DNA from: Streptomyces hygroscopicus subsp. hygroscopicus
Lineage (GTDB): Bacteria; Actinomycetota; Actinomycetes; Streptomycetales; Streptomycetaceae
Length of the DNA stretch: 64,000 nt
Direction: 5' to 3'
Assembly: GCF_030269125.1 (NCBI RefSeq)
Contig: NZ_BSSM01000011.1
Coordinates: 62,001 to 126,000, forward strand
The notes under the pieces are model-generated. The model was given only the letters and a program-made list of their open reading frames with translations, was not told the DNA's origin and did no database searches. The position numbers and the translations under genes are program-made. Shown here in pieces: positions 17,789 to 28,665 of this stretch; the first letter of the stretch is position 1, and each line of letters starts with the position of its first letter.

Positions 17789-19639
17789 ATGACCGAGCAG
17801 GCCACCGGGGCCCATCACCCGCAGCCCCGGCCCCGATCCGGAGGACAGCACTCCGCCCCCGTCGAGCACGTCACGGGCGCGCAGTCCCTCATTCGCTCCC
17901 TCGAGGAGGTCGGCGCTGACACGGTATTCGGCATTCCCGGCGGCGCGATCCTGCCGGCGTACGACCCGCTGATGGACTCCACCCGGGTGCGCCACGTCCT
18001 GGTGCGCCACGAGCAGGGCGCCGGCCACGCGGCCGAGGGGTACGCCCAGGCCACCGGCAAGGTCGGCGTCTGCATGGCGACCAGCGGACCGGGCGCCACC
18101 AACCTGGTCACCCCGATCGCCGACGCCCACATGGACTCGGTGCCGATGGTCGCGATCACCGGCCAGGTGTCGTCCAAGGCGATCGGCACGGACGCCTTCC
18201 AGGAGGCGGACATCGTCGGCATCACCATGCCGATCACCAAGCACAACTTCCTGGTGACCAAGGCCGAGGACATCCCGCGGATCATCGCGCAGGCCTTCCA
18301 CATCGCCTCCACCGGGCGTCCGGGCCCGGTCCTGGTCGACATCGCCAAGGACGCCCTCCAGGCGAGGACCACCTTCTCCTGGCCGCCGGTCATGGACCTG
18401 CCCGGCTACCGCCCGGTCACCAAGCCGCACGCCAAGCAGATCCGCGAGGCCGCCAAGCTGATCACCGCCGCCAAGCGGCCCGTCCTCTACGTCGGCGGCG
18501 GCGTCCTGAAGGCCGGGGCCACCGCCGAGCTGAAGGTCCTCGCCGAACTCACCGGAGCGCCCGTCACCACCACCCTGATGGCGCTCGGCGCGTTCCCCGA
18601 CAGCCACCCGCTGCACGTGGGAATGCCGGGCATGCACGGTGCGGTCACCGCCGTCACCGCGCTGCAGAAGGCCGACCTGATCGTCGCCCTCGGAGCCCGC
18701 TTCGACGACCGCGTCACCGGCAAGCTGGACAGCTTCGCGCCGTACGCCAAGATCGTCCACGCCGACATCGACCCGGCCGAGATCGGCAAGAACCGCGAGG
18801 CCGACGTGCCGATCGTGGGCGACGCCCGCGAGGTCATCGCCGACCTGGTCCAGGCCGTGCAGAAGGAGCACAGCGAGGGCCACCGGGGCGACTACAGCGC
18901 CTGGTGGAGCGACCTCAACCGGTGGCGCGAGACCTACCCGCTCGGCTACGACCGGCCGGAGAACGGCTCGCTGTCCCCGCAGGGCGTCATCGAGCGCATC
19001 GGGCAGCTCGCCCCCGAGGGCACCATCTTCGCGGCGGGCGTCGGCCAGCACCAGATGTGGGCCGCGCACTTCATCCAGTACGACCGCCCCGCCACCTGGC
19101 TGAACTCCGGTGGCGCCGGAACCATGGGCTACTCGGTCCCGGCCGCCATGGGCGCCAAGGCCGGCCGGCCCGACCGGACGGTCTGGGCGATCGACGGCGA
19201 CGGCTGCTTCCAGATGACCAACCAGGAACTGACCACCTGCGCCCTGAACAACATCCCGATCAAGGTCGCCGTCATCAACAACGGCGCGCTCGGGATGGTC
19301 CGCCAGTGGCAGACTCTGTTCTACAACCAGCGTTACTCCAACACCGTCCTGCACAGCGGTCCCGACGACGTCAACCCCGACGCCCGGGGCACGCGGGTGC
19401 CGGACTTCGTGAAGCTGGCCGAGGCGATGGGCTGCGTGGGCCTGCGCTGCGAGCGCCCCGAGGACCTGGACAAGGTCATCGAGGAGGCCAACTCCATCAA
19501 CGACCGTCCGGTGGTCGTGGACTTCATCGTCCACCAGGACGCCATGGTGTGGCCGATGGTCGCCGCCGGCACCTCGAACGACGAGATCATGGCCGCCCGG
19601 GACGTCCGCCCCGACTTCGGCGACAACGAAGACGACTGA
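17789..19639 (+). CDS. ilvB: Acetolactate synthase large (catalytic) subunit
   Basis: A 616-residue thiamine-diphosphate enzyme that condenses pyruvate with pyruvate or 2-oxobutyrate, the first common step of valine/leucine and isoleucine synthesis. Family marks are VFGIPGGAILPAYDPL, the catalytic Glu in VLVRHEQGAGHAAEGYA, the ATSGPGATNLVTPIADAHMDS loop, and the ThDP/magnesium motif beginning GDGCFQMTNQELTT. The N-terminal ~25 residues are a polar extension. It forms an operon with ilvN, 22 nt downstream. Expression is probably set by the leader peptide and terminator at 17579-17709. Confidence 0.97.
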   Translation: MTEQATGAHHPQPRPRSGGQHSAPVEHVTGAQSLIRSLEEVGADTVFGIPGGAILPAYDPLMDSTRVRHVLVRHEQGAGHAAEGYAQATGKVGVCMATSGPGATNLVTPIADAHMDSVPMVAITGQVSSKAIGTDAFQEADIVGITMPITKHNFLVTKAEDIPRIIAQAFHIASTGRPGPVLVDIAKDALQARTTFSWPPVMDLPGYRPVTKPHAKQIREAAKLITAAKRPVLYVGGGVLKAGATAELKVLAELTGAPVTTTLMALGAFPDSHPLHVGMPGMHGAVTAVTALQKADLIVALGARFDDRVTGKLDSFAPYAKIVHADIDPAEIGKNREADVPIVGDAREVIADLVQAVQKEHSEGHRGDYSAWWSDLNRWRETYPLGYDRPENGSLSPQGVIERIGQLAPEGTIFAAGVGQHQMWAAHFIQYDRPATWLNSGGAGTMGYSVPAAMGAKAGRPDRTVWAIDGDGCFQMTNQELTTCALNNIPIKVAVINNGALGMVRQWQTLFYNQRYSNTVLHSGPDDVNPDARGTRVPDFVKLAEAMGCVGLRCERPEDLDKVIEEANSINDRPVVVDFIVHQDAMVWPMVAAGTSNDEIMAARDVRPDFGDNEDD

Positions 19640-19661
19640 GCGAGAGAGACGTAAAAAGACC

Positions 19662-20186
19662 ATGTCCAAGCACACGCTCTCCGTCCTGGTGGAGAACACG
19701 CCGGGCATCCTCGCCCGGATCGCCGCCCTGTTCTCCCGCCGCGGCTTCAACATCGACTCGCTCGCGGTGGGCGTCACCGAACACCCCGACATCTCCCGCA
19801 TCACCATCGTGGTCGGCGTCGAGGAACTGCCGCTGGAGCAGGTGACCAAGCAGCTCAACAAGCTCGTCAACGTGCTGAAGATCGTCGAGCTGGAGCCCAC
19901 CCAGGCGGTTCAGCGCGAACTCGTTCTGGTGAAGGTCCGCGCGGACAACGAGACGCGTTCCCAGATCGTGGAGATCGTCCAGCTGTTCCGCGCCAAGACC
20001 GTGGACGTCTCCCCGGAGGCCGTGACCGTCGAGGCCACCGGCTCCGGCGAGAAGCTGTCCGCCATGCTCAAGATGCTGGAGCCGTTCGGCATCAAGGAGC
20101 TGGTCCAGTCCGGCACCATCGCGATCGGTCGCGGCGCCCGTTCGATCACGGACCGCTCGCTGCGCGCTCTGGACCGATCGGCGTAA
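19662..20186 (+). CDS. ilvN: Acetolactate synthase small (regulatory) subunit
   Basis: A 174-residue regulatory subunit that activates IlvB and gives it valine feedback inhibition. The N-terminal ACT domain is obvious (SKHTLSVLVENTPGILARIAALFSRR in two blocks, then GFNIDSLAVGVTEHPDISR), followed by the conserved C-terminal domain with LVKVRADNETRSQIVEIVQLFRAK. Length is typical. It starts 22 nt after ilvB with a purine-rich site. Also called ilvH in some genomes. Confidence 0.96.
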   Translation: MSKHTLSVLVENTPGILARIAALFSRRGFNIDSLAVGVTEHPDISRITIVVGVEELPLEQVTKQLNKLVNVLKIVELEPTQAVQRELVLVKVRADNETRSQIVEIVQLFRAKTVDVSPEAVTVEATGSGEKLSAMLKMLEPFGIKELVQSGTIAIGRGARSITDRSLRALDRSA

Positions 20187-20203
20187 CACCCACCACGGAC
20201 GCG

Positions 20204-20235
20204 TACGGGCGGCCGGCGATCATCCGCCGCCCGTA
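20204..20235 (+). terminator. Hairpin between ilvN and ilvC
   Basis: Perfect 10-bp arms TACGGGCGGC (20204-20213) and GCCGCCCGTA (20226-20235) with a 12-nt loop and no T-run. It may end or reduce ilvBN transcription before the separate ilvC start region. Confidence 0.5.
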
Positions 20236-20316
20236 TGCCGAGACCCCCGAACTTCCTCACCGCTCACCGGCATACGGTGGGACGCACCACCTGCACACAT
20301 AGGGAGAGAACCCAAA

Positions 20317-21315
<999 letters not shown>

Positions 21316-21326
21316 GCCTCACGTCA

Positions 21327-21355
21327 GGGGGCCGGGGCATGCTGCTCCGGCCCCC
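21327..21355 (+). terminator. Hairpin after ilvC
   Basis: 9-bp perfect arms GGGGGCCGG (21327-21335) and CCGGCCCCC (21347-21355) with an 11-nt loop, 12 nt after the ilvC stop; no T-run. Confidence 0.65.
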
Positions 21356-21564
21356 GTTCGCCATGCACCCGGGAAGGGCTACAAAATGGAGTTCCACGTC
21401 CGGGTGATACTTCCGCAGCGGCGCAAAACGACGACCGCGGCGCCACTAGACTGCTGCACAACAAACGCGTCAGGCCCACAGCGTCGTGCGTCTTCCACGC
21501 GGCTAGCACCCCTCCGCCAGCGGCCGTCGGGACGGCCGTCCGCATTGGACTTGTGAGGACCCAC

Positions 21565-23154
21565 GTGAGCTCGAAACCCGTCGTACTCATCGCCGAAGAG
21601 CTTTCGCCCGCGACCGTCGACGCCCTCGGCCCGGACTTCGAGATCCGGCACTGCAACGGAGCCGACCGGGCGGAGCTGCTTCCGGCCATCGCCGACGTCG
21701 ACGCGATCCTGATCCGTTCGGCCACCAAGGTCGACGCCGAGGCCGTCGCCGCGGCCAAGAAGCTCAAGGTCGTCGCCCGCGCGGGCGTCGGCCTGGACAA
21801 CGTGGACGTCTCCGCCGCCACCAAGGCCGGCGTGATGGTCGTCAACGCCCCGACCTCGAACATCGTGACCGCGGCCGAGCTGGCCTGCGGCCTGCTGCTG
21901 TCCACCGCCCGCAACATCCCGCAGGCGAACGCCGCGCTGAAGAACGGCGAGTGGAAGCGCAGCAAGTACACGGGCGTCGAGCTCGCCGAGAAGACCCTCG
22001 GCGTCGTCGGCCTCGGCCGCATCGGCGCCCTGGTCGCGCAGCGCATGTCCGCCTTCGGCATGAAGGTCGTCGCGTACGACCCGTACGTGCAGCCGGCGCG
22101 CGCCGCCCAGATGGGCGTGAAGGTCCTTTCCCTGGACGAGCTGCTCGAGGTCTCCGACTTCATCACCGTCCACCTGCCGAAGACCCCCGAGACCCTCGGC
22201 CTCATCGGTGACGAGGCGCTGCGCAAGGTCAAGCCGAGCGTGCGCATCGTCAACGCCGCGCGCGGCGGCATCGTGGACGAGGCGGCGCTGTACGCGGCGC
22301 TGAAGGAGGGCCGCGTCGCCGGCGCCGGCCTCGATGTGTACGCCAAGGAGCCGTGCACCGACTCCCCGCTCTTCGAGCTGGACCAGGTCGTGTGCACCCC
22401 GCACCTGGGCGCCTCCACCGACGAGGCCCAGGAGAAGGCGGGCATCGCGGTCGCCAGGTCGGTCCGCCTCGCCCTCGCCGGCGAGCTGGTCCCCGACGCG
22501 GTGAACGTGCAGGGTGGCGTCATCGCCGAGGACGTCAAGCCGGGCCTGCCGCTCGCCGAGCGCCTCGGCCGCATCTTCACCGCGCTCGCCGGCGAGGTGG
22601 CGGTGCGCCTGGACGTCGAGGTCTACGGCGAGATCACCCAGCACGACGTCAAGGTGCTCGAACTCTCCGCGCTCAAGGGCGTGTTCGAGGACGTCGTCGA
22701 CGAGACGGTGTCGTACGTCAACGCGCCGCTGTTCGCCCAGGAGCGTGGCGTCGAGGTCCGCCTCACCACCAGCTCCGAGGCCACCGAGCACCGCAACGTC
22801 GTGACCGTGCGCGGCACGCTCGGCACCGGCGAGGAGATCTCGGTCTCCGGCACCCTGGCCGGCCCCAAGCACGTCCAGAAGATCGTCGCGGTCGGTGAGT
22901 ACGACGTCGACCTCGCCCTCGCCGACCACATGCTCGTCCTGCGCTACGAGGACCGCCCCGGCGTCGTCGGCACCGTCGGCCGCATCCTCGGCGAGGCCGG
23001 CCTCAACATCGCCGGCATGCAGGTCGCCCGTGCGACGGTCGGCGGCGAGGCCCTGGCCGTCCTGACGGTGGACGACACGGTGACCCCGAACGTCCTGGCC
23101 GAGGTCGCCTCGGAAATCGGCGCGGCGTCGGCGCGCTCGGTGAACCTGGTCTGA
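21565..23154 (+). CDS. serA: D-3-phosphoglycerate dehydrogenase
   Basis: A 529-residue first enzyme of serine synthesis, of the long (mycobacterial-like) type with an intervening domain and a C-terminal ACT domain. Motifs: VVARAGVGLDNVDV, the NAD fold GVVGLGRIGALVAQRM, catalytic Arg region IVNAARGGIVDEAAL, Glu region LDVYAKEPCTDSPLF, and the His pair in CTPHLGASTDEAQEKAG. The ACT domain begins near LVLRYEDRPGVVGTVGRIL and is the usual serine-sensing site. GTG 21565 has GAGGA (21555-21559) 5 nt upstream; GTG 21553 in the same frame lacks one. A TAGACT box at 21447-21452 may be a -10 element. A 15-bp terminator follows. Confidence 0.96.
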   Translation: MSSKPVVLIAEELSPATVDALGPDFEIRHCNGADRAELLPAIADVDAILIRSATKVDAEAVAAAKKLKVVARAGVGLDNVDVSAATKAGVMVVNAPTSNIVTAAELACGLLLSTARNIPQANAALKNGEWKRSKYTGVELAEKTLGVVGLGRIGALVAQRMSAFGMKVVAYDPYVQPARAAQMGVKVLSLDELLEVSDFITVHLPKTPETLGLIGDEALRKVKPSVRIVNAARGGIVDEAALYAALKEGRVAGAGLDVYAKEPCTDSPLFELDQVVCTPHLGASTDEAQEKAGIAVARSVRLALAGELVPDAVNVQGGVIAEDVKPGLPLAERLGRIFTALAGEVAVRLDVEVYGEITQHDVKVLELSALKGVFEDVVDETVSYVNAPLFAQERGVEVRLTTSSEATEHRNVVTVRGTLGTGEEISVSGTLAGPKHVQKIVAVGEYDVDLALADHMLVLRYEDRPGVVGTVGRILGEAGLNIAGMQVARATVGGEALAVLTVDDTVTPNVLAEVASEIGAASARSVNLV

Positions 23155-23167
23155 CAGAGCTCGAACA

Positions 23168-23202
23168 CCGGACGGGCCGAGGATCTCCCTCGGCCCGTCC
23201 GG
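23168..23202 (+). terminator. Terminator after serA
   Basis: Perfect 15-bp stem (23168-23182 with 23188-23202) and a 5-nt loop, 13 nt after the serA stop. Confidence 0.85.
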
Positions 23203-23229
23203 CGTCCTCCACCCCGCTCAGGGCCACCG

Positions 23230-23503
23230 CATCACCGATCCGGACGGTGCCGGGCCCCGGGACGTCCGGGTGCACGCCGACGCAGGACAACCGGCCGGGG
23301 CCGAGAACCGGAATCCGGTGCTCACAGGCCACGGCGCGCAGGATGCCCCGGTCGGCGGGCACTTCACCGCGACGCGGGTTCGGCACCACGCGGCGGGCCG
23401 TGGGCACCCGACCCGGAACGGGGCCCCGGCGGTCCGTTCCCGGCCGTGCCCGGACGGCGCAGGCGTGCCGGACACCGGCGCCGCCGTACCGGATCACCGC
23501 CAT
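23230..23503 (-). pseudogene. Possible remnant of a MOSC-domain protein gene
   Basis: The 337-nt gap between the serA terminator and the PucR-type gene has no intact gene. On the minus strand an ORF beginning near 23503 reads VVPNPRRGEVPADRGILRAV and then LSCVGVHPDVPGPGTVRIGDAVAL. This resembles the C-terminal part of MOSC (molybdenum cofactor sulfurase C-terminal) proteins, whose end is normally a PGxVRxGDxV motif. The frame has no stop after that motif and runs antisense into the serA terminator and serA, and the N-terminal half of the domain is absent. I infer a truncated fragment; a domain search would be needed to confirm. Confidence 0.3.
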
Positions 23504-23539
23504 GGGGCTCCCGCGCGTGGATCCCGCGCGTGGATCCCG

Positions 23540-24874
23540 CTACAGCCGCGCCCTCTTCAACTCCATGTGCAGCAGCAGCCGGTCCTCCCCGTCGTCCAGG
23601 TCGAGGCCCGTCAGCTGCTCCACGCGGTTGAGGCGGTAGTAGAGGGTCTGGCGGTGGATGCCCAGCTCCGAGGCCGCGCGCCCCGCCTGGCCGGCGCAGT
23701 CGAGGTAGACCTCGGCGGTGCGGGCCAACTCGCGGTGGGCGGGGGAGAGCAGGGGGCCGGCGGCCGGGTCCTGCGCGGACTCCGGCGGGAGCGCGGTCAG
23801 CAGGCGGTAGGGGCCGATGCCGCGCCACTCGGCGACCGGACCGAGGCGGGGTTCGGCCAGTGCCGCCCGCGCCGCCGCGCGCGCCTCCTGCCACACCGCG
23901 CCCAGCTCGGCCAGTCCGCTGCGGGGTTCGCCGACCCCGGCGGCGGGTCCGGCGGCCCCGGGACCACGGGCGAACCCGCCCGCTCCGGCGACCCCGGCAG
24001 CGACCGCCGCCGCCACCACGGCCCCGGCCCCGCGCCCCACCGGCCCCGGCGCCGTGCCCTTCGTACCGCCACCCGCGCCCGGACGTGCTGCCGATCGCGG
24101 GCCGCCGCCCCGCATCCCCTCCGCCTCCTCCAGCACCCTCCCCGCCGCCGCCAACGCCGGCGCCCCCGCCGTCGTCGAGCGGAGCCGGACCAGCACCGCG
24201 AGGCTCTGACCCGCCACGCCCCAGGGGATCGTGCACAGGGCCGCCGCATGGGGAACGGAGCGTGCGGAGGGCGCGTCGTCCGGGTCGGGGGAGGGCCAGG
24301 GGGCGACACACACCAGCGTGTGGGGGCCGTCCGCGCGCGGGCCGAGTGCCGTGCGCAGGTCGGCCACCGCCATGTCCTGCTGCCAGCCGCCCTCCGCCGT
24401 GAGGACCGCCCGCAGCTCGCGGCTCAGGCCCGCCCCGGCCTCCGCCTCGTCCGCGAGGAGGGCGCCGATCCGGCCGGCCACCTGCATGGCCGCGGTCAAC
24501 TGGGCGTCCGTCGGGCCGGGGTCGCCCTCCAGGAGCCAGACGTAGCCGAGGACGACGCCCCGGTGGCGCACGGGGAGGCAGATCCGGCCGCGGTAGACGC
24601 CGGCCTCGGGGCTCGGCGGGATGCGGACCGGGCCGGTCGCGCGGGTGATGCCGAAGCCCTCGAACCAGGCGCGCACGCCCGCCGTGGAACGCCGGGTCAG
24701 GATCGAGCGGGTGCGCACCGGGTCCAGCGCGGAGGCGTCCAGCTCGTCGTCGCTGTCGTACGCGCCGAAGGCGAGCAGCTCGAAGTCGCGGTTCTCGAGC
24801 GTCGCGGGGGCGCCCAGCAGCTCCGAGATCTCGTCCACCAGTTCCTGGTAGTCACCCTTGTAATCCGCCGCCAC
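23540..24874 (-). CDS. PucR/CdaR-type transcriptional regulator of proline catabolism
   Basis: A 444-residue regulator with the C-terminal PucR-type HTH clear at the end: VYLDCAGQAGRAASELGIHR then QTLYYRLNRVEQLTGLDLDD. The N-terminal part (ADYKGDYQELVDEISELLG, then LENRDFELLAFGAYDSDDE) is the sensory half, and an Ala/Gly-rich low-complexity segment lies before the HTH. It is divergent from proline dehydrogenase, with an inverted repeat in between, so it most likely controls the proline genes. I chose GTG 24874 because GGGGGAG sits about 9 nt upstream; ATG 24892 in frame has a weaker site. Confidence 0.85.
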   Translation of the reverse strand: MAADYKGDYQELVDEISELLGAPATLENRDFELLAFGAYDSDDELDASALDPVRTRSILTRRSTAGVRAWFEGFGITRATGPVRIPPSPEAGVYRGRICLPVRHRGVVLGYVWLLEGDPGPTDAQLTAAMQVAGRIGALLADEAEAGAGLSRELRAVLTAEGGWQQDMAVADLRTALGPRADGPHTLVCVAPWPSPDPDDAPSARSVPHAAALCTIPWGVAGQSLAVLVRLRSTTAGAPALAAAGRVLEEAEGMRGGGPRSAARPGAGGGTKGTAPGPVGRGAGAVVAAAVAAGVAGAGGFARGPGAAGPAAGVGEPRSGLAELGAVWQEARAAARAALAEPRLGPVAEWRGIGPYRLLTALPPESAQDPAAGPLLSPAHRELARTAEVYLDCAGQAGRAASELGIHRQTLYYRLNRVEQLTGLDLDDGEDRLLLHMELKRARL

Positions 24875-25002
24875 CCGGGCATTCTCCCCCATTTTCCGGC
24901 CACTTTCATACAGATGTCTGAGATCCCGGGCACGGATGCGTGACAGCTGTCGATGGCCGACGATCAAAGCGGTCCGTAGGTTTCACGGTGGTTCTCCGTG
25001 CC

Positions 25003-25022
25003 GTACCCGAAACGTCGGGTAC
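25003..25022. promoter_or_regulatory. Perfect inverted repeat before proline dehydrogenase
   Basis: Arms GTACCCGA (25003-25010) and TCGGGTAC (25015-25022) around AACG. A second, shorter dyad (CACGG 24984-24988 and CCGTG 24996-25000) lies just upstream. Likely operator for the divergent PucR-type regulator. Confidence 0.55.
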
Positions 25023-25055
25023 AGGCCTTTTGGTGCTTGTCTGTGGAGGTGCCCC

Positions 25056-25982
25056 GTGCTGGGTCCCGTGATTCTCGCCGCGTCGCGCAGCGACCGGATG
25101 CGACGCCTGATCTCGGCGGCCCCGGTGACCAAGCAGGTCGTCGACCGCTTCATCCCGGGTGAGACGGTGGACGACATCGTCCCGATCATCAAGGACCTGA
25201 CGGGCAAGGGCCTCCAGCTGACGATGGACGTCGTCGGCGAGGACATCACCACCCCCGAGCAGGCCACCATCGCCCGCGACGCCTACCTCGCGCTGATCGA
25301 CCACCTCAAGGAGCTGGAGCTCGGCGAGAAGGTCGAGATGTCCGTGAAGCTGTCGATGTTCGGCCAGGCGCTCGAGAACGGCCATGAGCTGGCGCTCGCC
25401 AACGTCCGCCCGGTCGTCGAGGCCGCCGCCGCCATCGGTACGACCGTCACGCTGGACGCCGAGGACCACACCACCCTCGACTCGATGTTCGCCATCCACG
25501 AGGAGCTGCGGAAGGACTTCCCGGGGACCGGCTGCGTCATCCAGGCGTACCTCTTCCGCACCGAGGCCGACGCCAAGCGGCTCGCCGAGGCCGGCAGCCG
25601 GGTCCGTCTGGTCAAGGGCGCCTACAAGGAGCCCGCCGAGGTCGCCTACCAGCAGAAGCACGAGATCGACAAGGCCTACGTGCGCGTCCTGAAGACGCTG
25701 ATGGAGGGCGAGGGCTACCCGATGATCGGGTCCCACGACCCGCGCCTGATCTCCATCGCCCAGGAGCTCGCCCACAAGGCCGGCCGTAAGCTCGACGAGT
25801 ACGAGTTCCAGATGCTGTACGGCATCCGCGGCGACGAGCACCTGCGGCTGGCCGCCGAGGGCCACCGCATGCGCGTCTACACGGCGTACGGCACGGACTG
25901 GTACGGCTACTTCATGCGTCGTCTGGCGGAGAAGCCGGCGAACCTGCGCTTCTTCCTCCGCAGCATGGTCAGCAAGGGCTGA
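25056..25982 (+). CDS. Proline dehydrogenase (monofunctional, FAD)
   Basis: A 308-residue flavoprotein that oxidises L-proline to pyrroline-5-carboxylate. The (beta/alpha)8 PutA-like barrel is visible through VTLDAEDHTTLDSMFAIHEEL, GCVIQAYLFRTEADAKRL, VRLVKGAYKEPAEVAYQQK, IGSHDPRLISIAQELA, EFQMLYGIRGDEHLRLAAEG and the C-terminal YFMRRLAEKPANLRFFLRS, which carries the conserved Arg pair. GTG 25056 has GGAGGT (25045-25050) 5 nt upstream. It is followed after 38 nt by the P5C dehydrogenase gene, so both steps of proline-to-glutamate conversion are co-expressed. Sometimes named pruB or putA. Confidence 0.94.
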   Translation: MLGPVILAASRSDRMRRLISAAPVTKQVVDRFIPGETVDDIVPIIKDLTGKGLQLTMDVVGEDITTPEQATIARDAYLALIDHLKELELGEKVEMSVKLSMFGQALENGHELALANVRPVVEAAAAIGTTVTLDAEDHTTLDSMFAIHEELRKDFPGTGCVIQAYLFRTEADAKRLAEAGSRVRLVKGAYKEPAEVAYQQKHEIDKAYVRVLKTLMEGEGYPMIGSHDPRLISIAQELAHKAGRKLDEYEFQMLYGIRGDEHLRLAAEGHRMRVYTAYGTDWYGYFMRRLAEKPANLRFFLRSMVSKG

Positions 25983-26020
25983 GCCCCAACACCCGCTCAC
26001 GTACAAGGAGTTCGGATCTC

Positions 26021-27652
<1,632 letters not shown>

Positions 27653-27672
27653 CCTCCAGCCTGACCCGAGCC

Positions 27673-27716
27673 ACGGGCCGGGAAGCCTGACCCCCCGAAC
27701 AGGCTTCCCGGCCCGT
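27673..27716 (+). terminator. Terminator after pruA
   Basis: Perfect 17-bp stem: 27673-27689 with 27700-27716, 10-nt loop, followed by TT. Confidence 0.85.
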
Positions 27717-27949
27717 TTCCACTTCCCCGCGGCCGCTGGGCGGCCGTGCCCGGGTCCGCGCGTGCGGTTCTCCCCCACGGCGGTGCGGTCGAGGACGAGG
27801 GGGCGCGTCGGGCGTGTCGCACCGGCTGACGGTGCCGGCCCGCACCGGCCCGCACCCCCCGGGACCGCGCGCGGGGCGCACCGGCGGCGGCCCGGAGTCG
27901 CCCGCCGCCGACGTCGTCCAACGCAGACGTCGATGCCTGAGGAGGCCGC

Positions 27950-28190
27950 CGGCGGCCGGCCGGTCGCGGTGGTCGAACGCGGCGTCGTCACCCACCCTCT
28001 CCGTCAGGAGCCCGGCCTTCCCCGGGGTGACCGCGCCGCCGATCGGGCGGCCGCGCCGAAGAGCCCGCGAAGCGGCCGGCCGCCGTGCCGACGCCGACCG
28101 GCGCGCCGGACACGAAGGCGTCCTCGGCCGCGCGGCCGGACGAGCCGGGTCGGAGTGACGTGCGCGACCCCGGCGGTCATCGGCGCGAAG
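27950..28190 (-). pseudogene. Decayed NADP-dependent oxidoreductase (medium-chain dehydrogenase) remnant
   Basis: The ~730-nt region before leuB's small upstream gene has no intact gene, but the minus strand holds an ordered series of medium-chain dehydrogenase pieces in different frames. TAGVAHVTPTRLVRP resembles the LTAYVGLTRVAxL entry segment, EDAFVSGAPVGVGTAAGRFAG resembles the DTVFVSGAAGGVGSxAGQ nucleotide-binding loop, and VTPGKAGLLTERVGDDAAF with DHRDRPAA resembles the GSPEKxxLLTExxGFDAAxDYR strand. They appear in the correct order, which argues against chance. Frameshifts separate all three and flanking parts are missing. Confidence 0.5.
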
Positions 28191-28445
28191 GCGCGTAAGA
28201 CCAGCTCAGAGGGGTGCGCGAGGGTTCGCCGTCTCAGATAGTAGGAAGTCCGAGTAATGGTGCAGACAGACGCGGGCGGCTCCCTTAGCTTGGAAGGAGC
28301 CGAACGTCTCGCTCGATCCAGCGAATGGCGGTCGTGAGCCGGGCCCCGTGCAGGCAACCCCTGCGGCCAGCGCTCCCCGCCTCTTCCGGCGTCTCGAACA
28401 CCCCCTCAGCTCCGTACTCCCTTCATGTCCGAGGAGTCGATTTCC

Positions 28446-28577
28446 ATGGCCGAGACGACCGTCCGCCGCCGCGTCCGCCACGTGCCCAGCACCAGCGAGT
28501 CCGACCGCAAGAACGCCGCCGCCGCCCTCCAGCGCGCCCTCGACCGCCGGGACAACGGCGGACAGACCGGCCACTGA
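28446..28577 (+). CDS. Small conserved protein upstream of leuB (43 residues)
   Basis: A 43-residue ORF starting MAETTVRRRVRHVPSTSESD with a helical, Ala/Arg-rich second half (NAAAALQRALDRRD). GAGGAG lies about 9 nt before the ATG and third positions are almost all G/C. Short proteins of this composition recur in this position in Streptomyces as far as I recall. No function can be assigned, and it does not look like a leucine leader peptide because it has only three Leu-type codons. It lies 88 nt before leuB in the same direction. Confidence 0.6.
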   Translation: MAETTVRRRVRHVPSTSESDRKNAAAALQRALDRRDNGGQTGH

Positions 28578-28665
28578 ACAGTCCGCCGAGCCGCTCGCAG
28601 CGACACGGCCGTCCGGATTCTGGACGGCCCGTGTCATCACCTGGGACGAGGAGTAGGGTGCCCGC

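Noticed and set aside
28446..28577. Leucine leader peptide for leuB
   Set aside because: The small ORF is not Leu-rich and no terminator/antiterminator hairpin lies between it and leuB; treated as a small protein gene.
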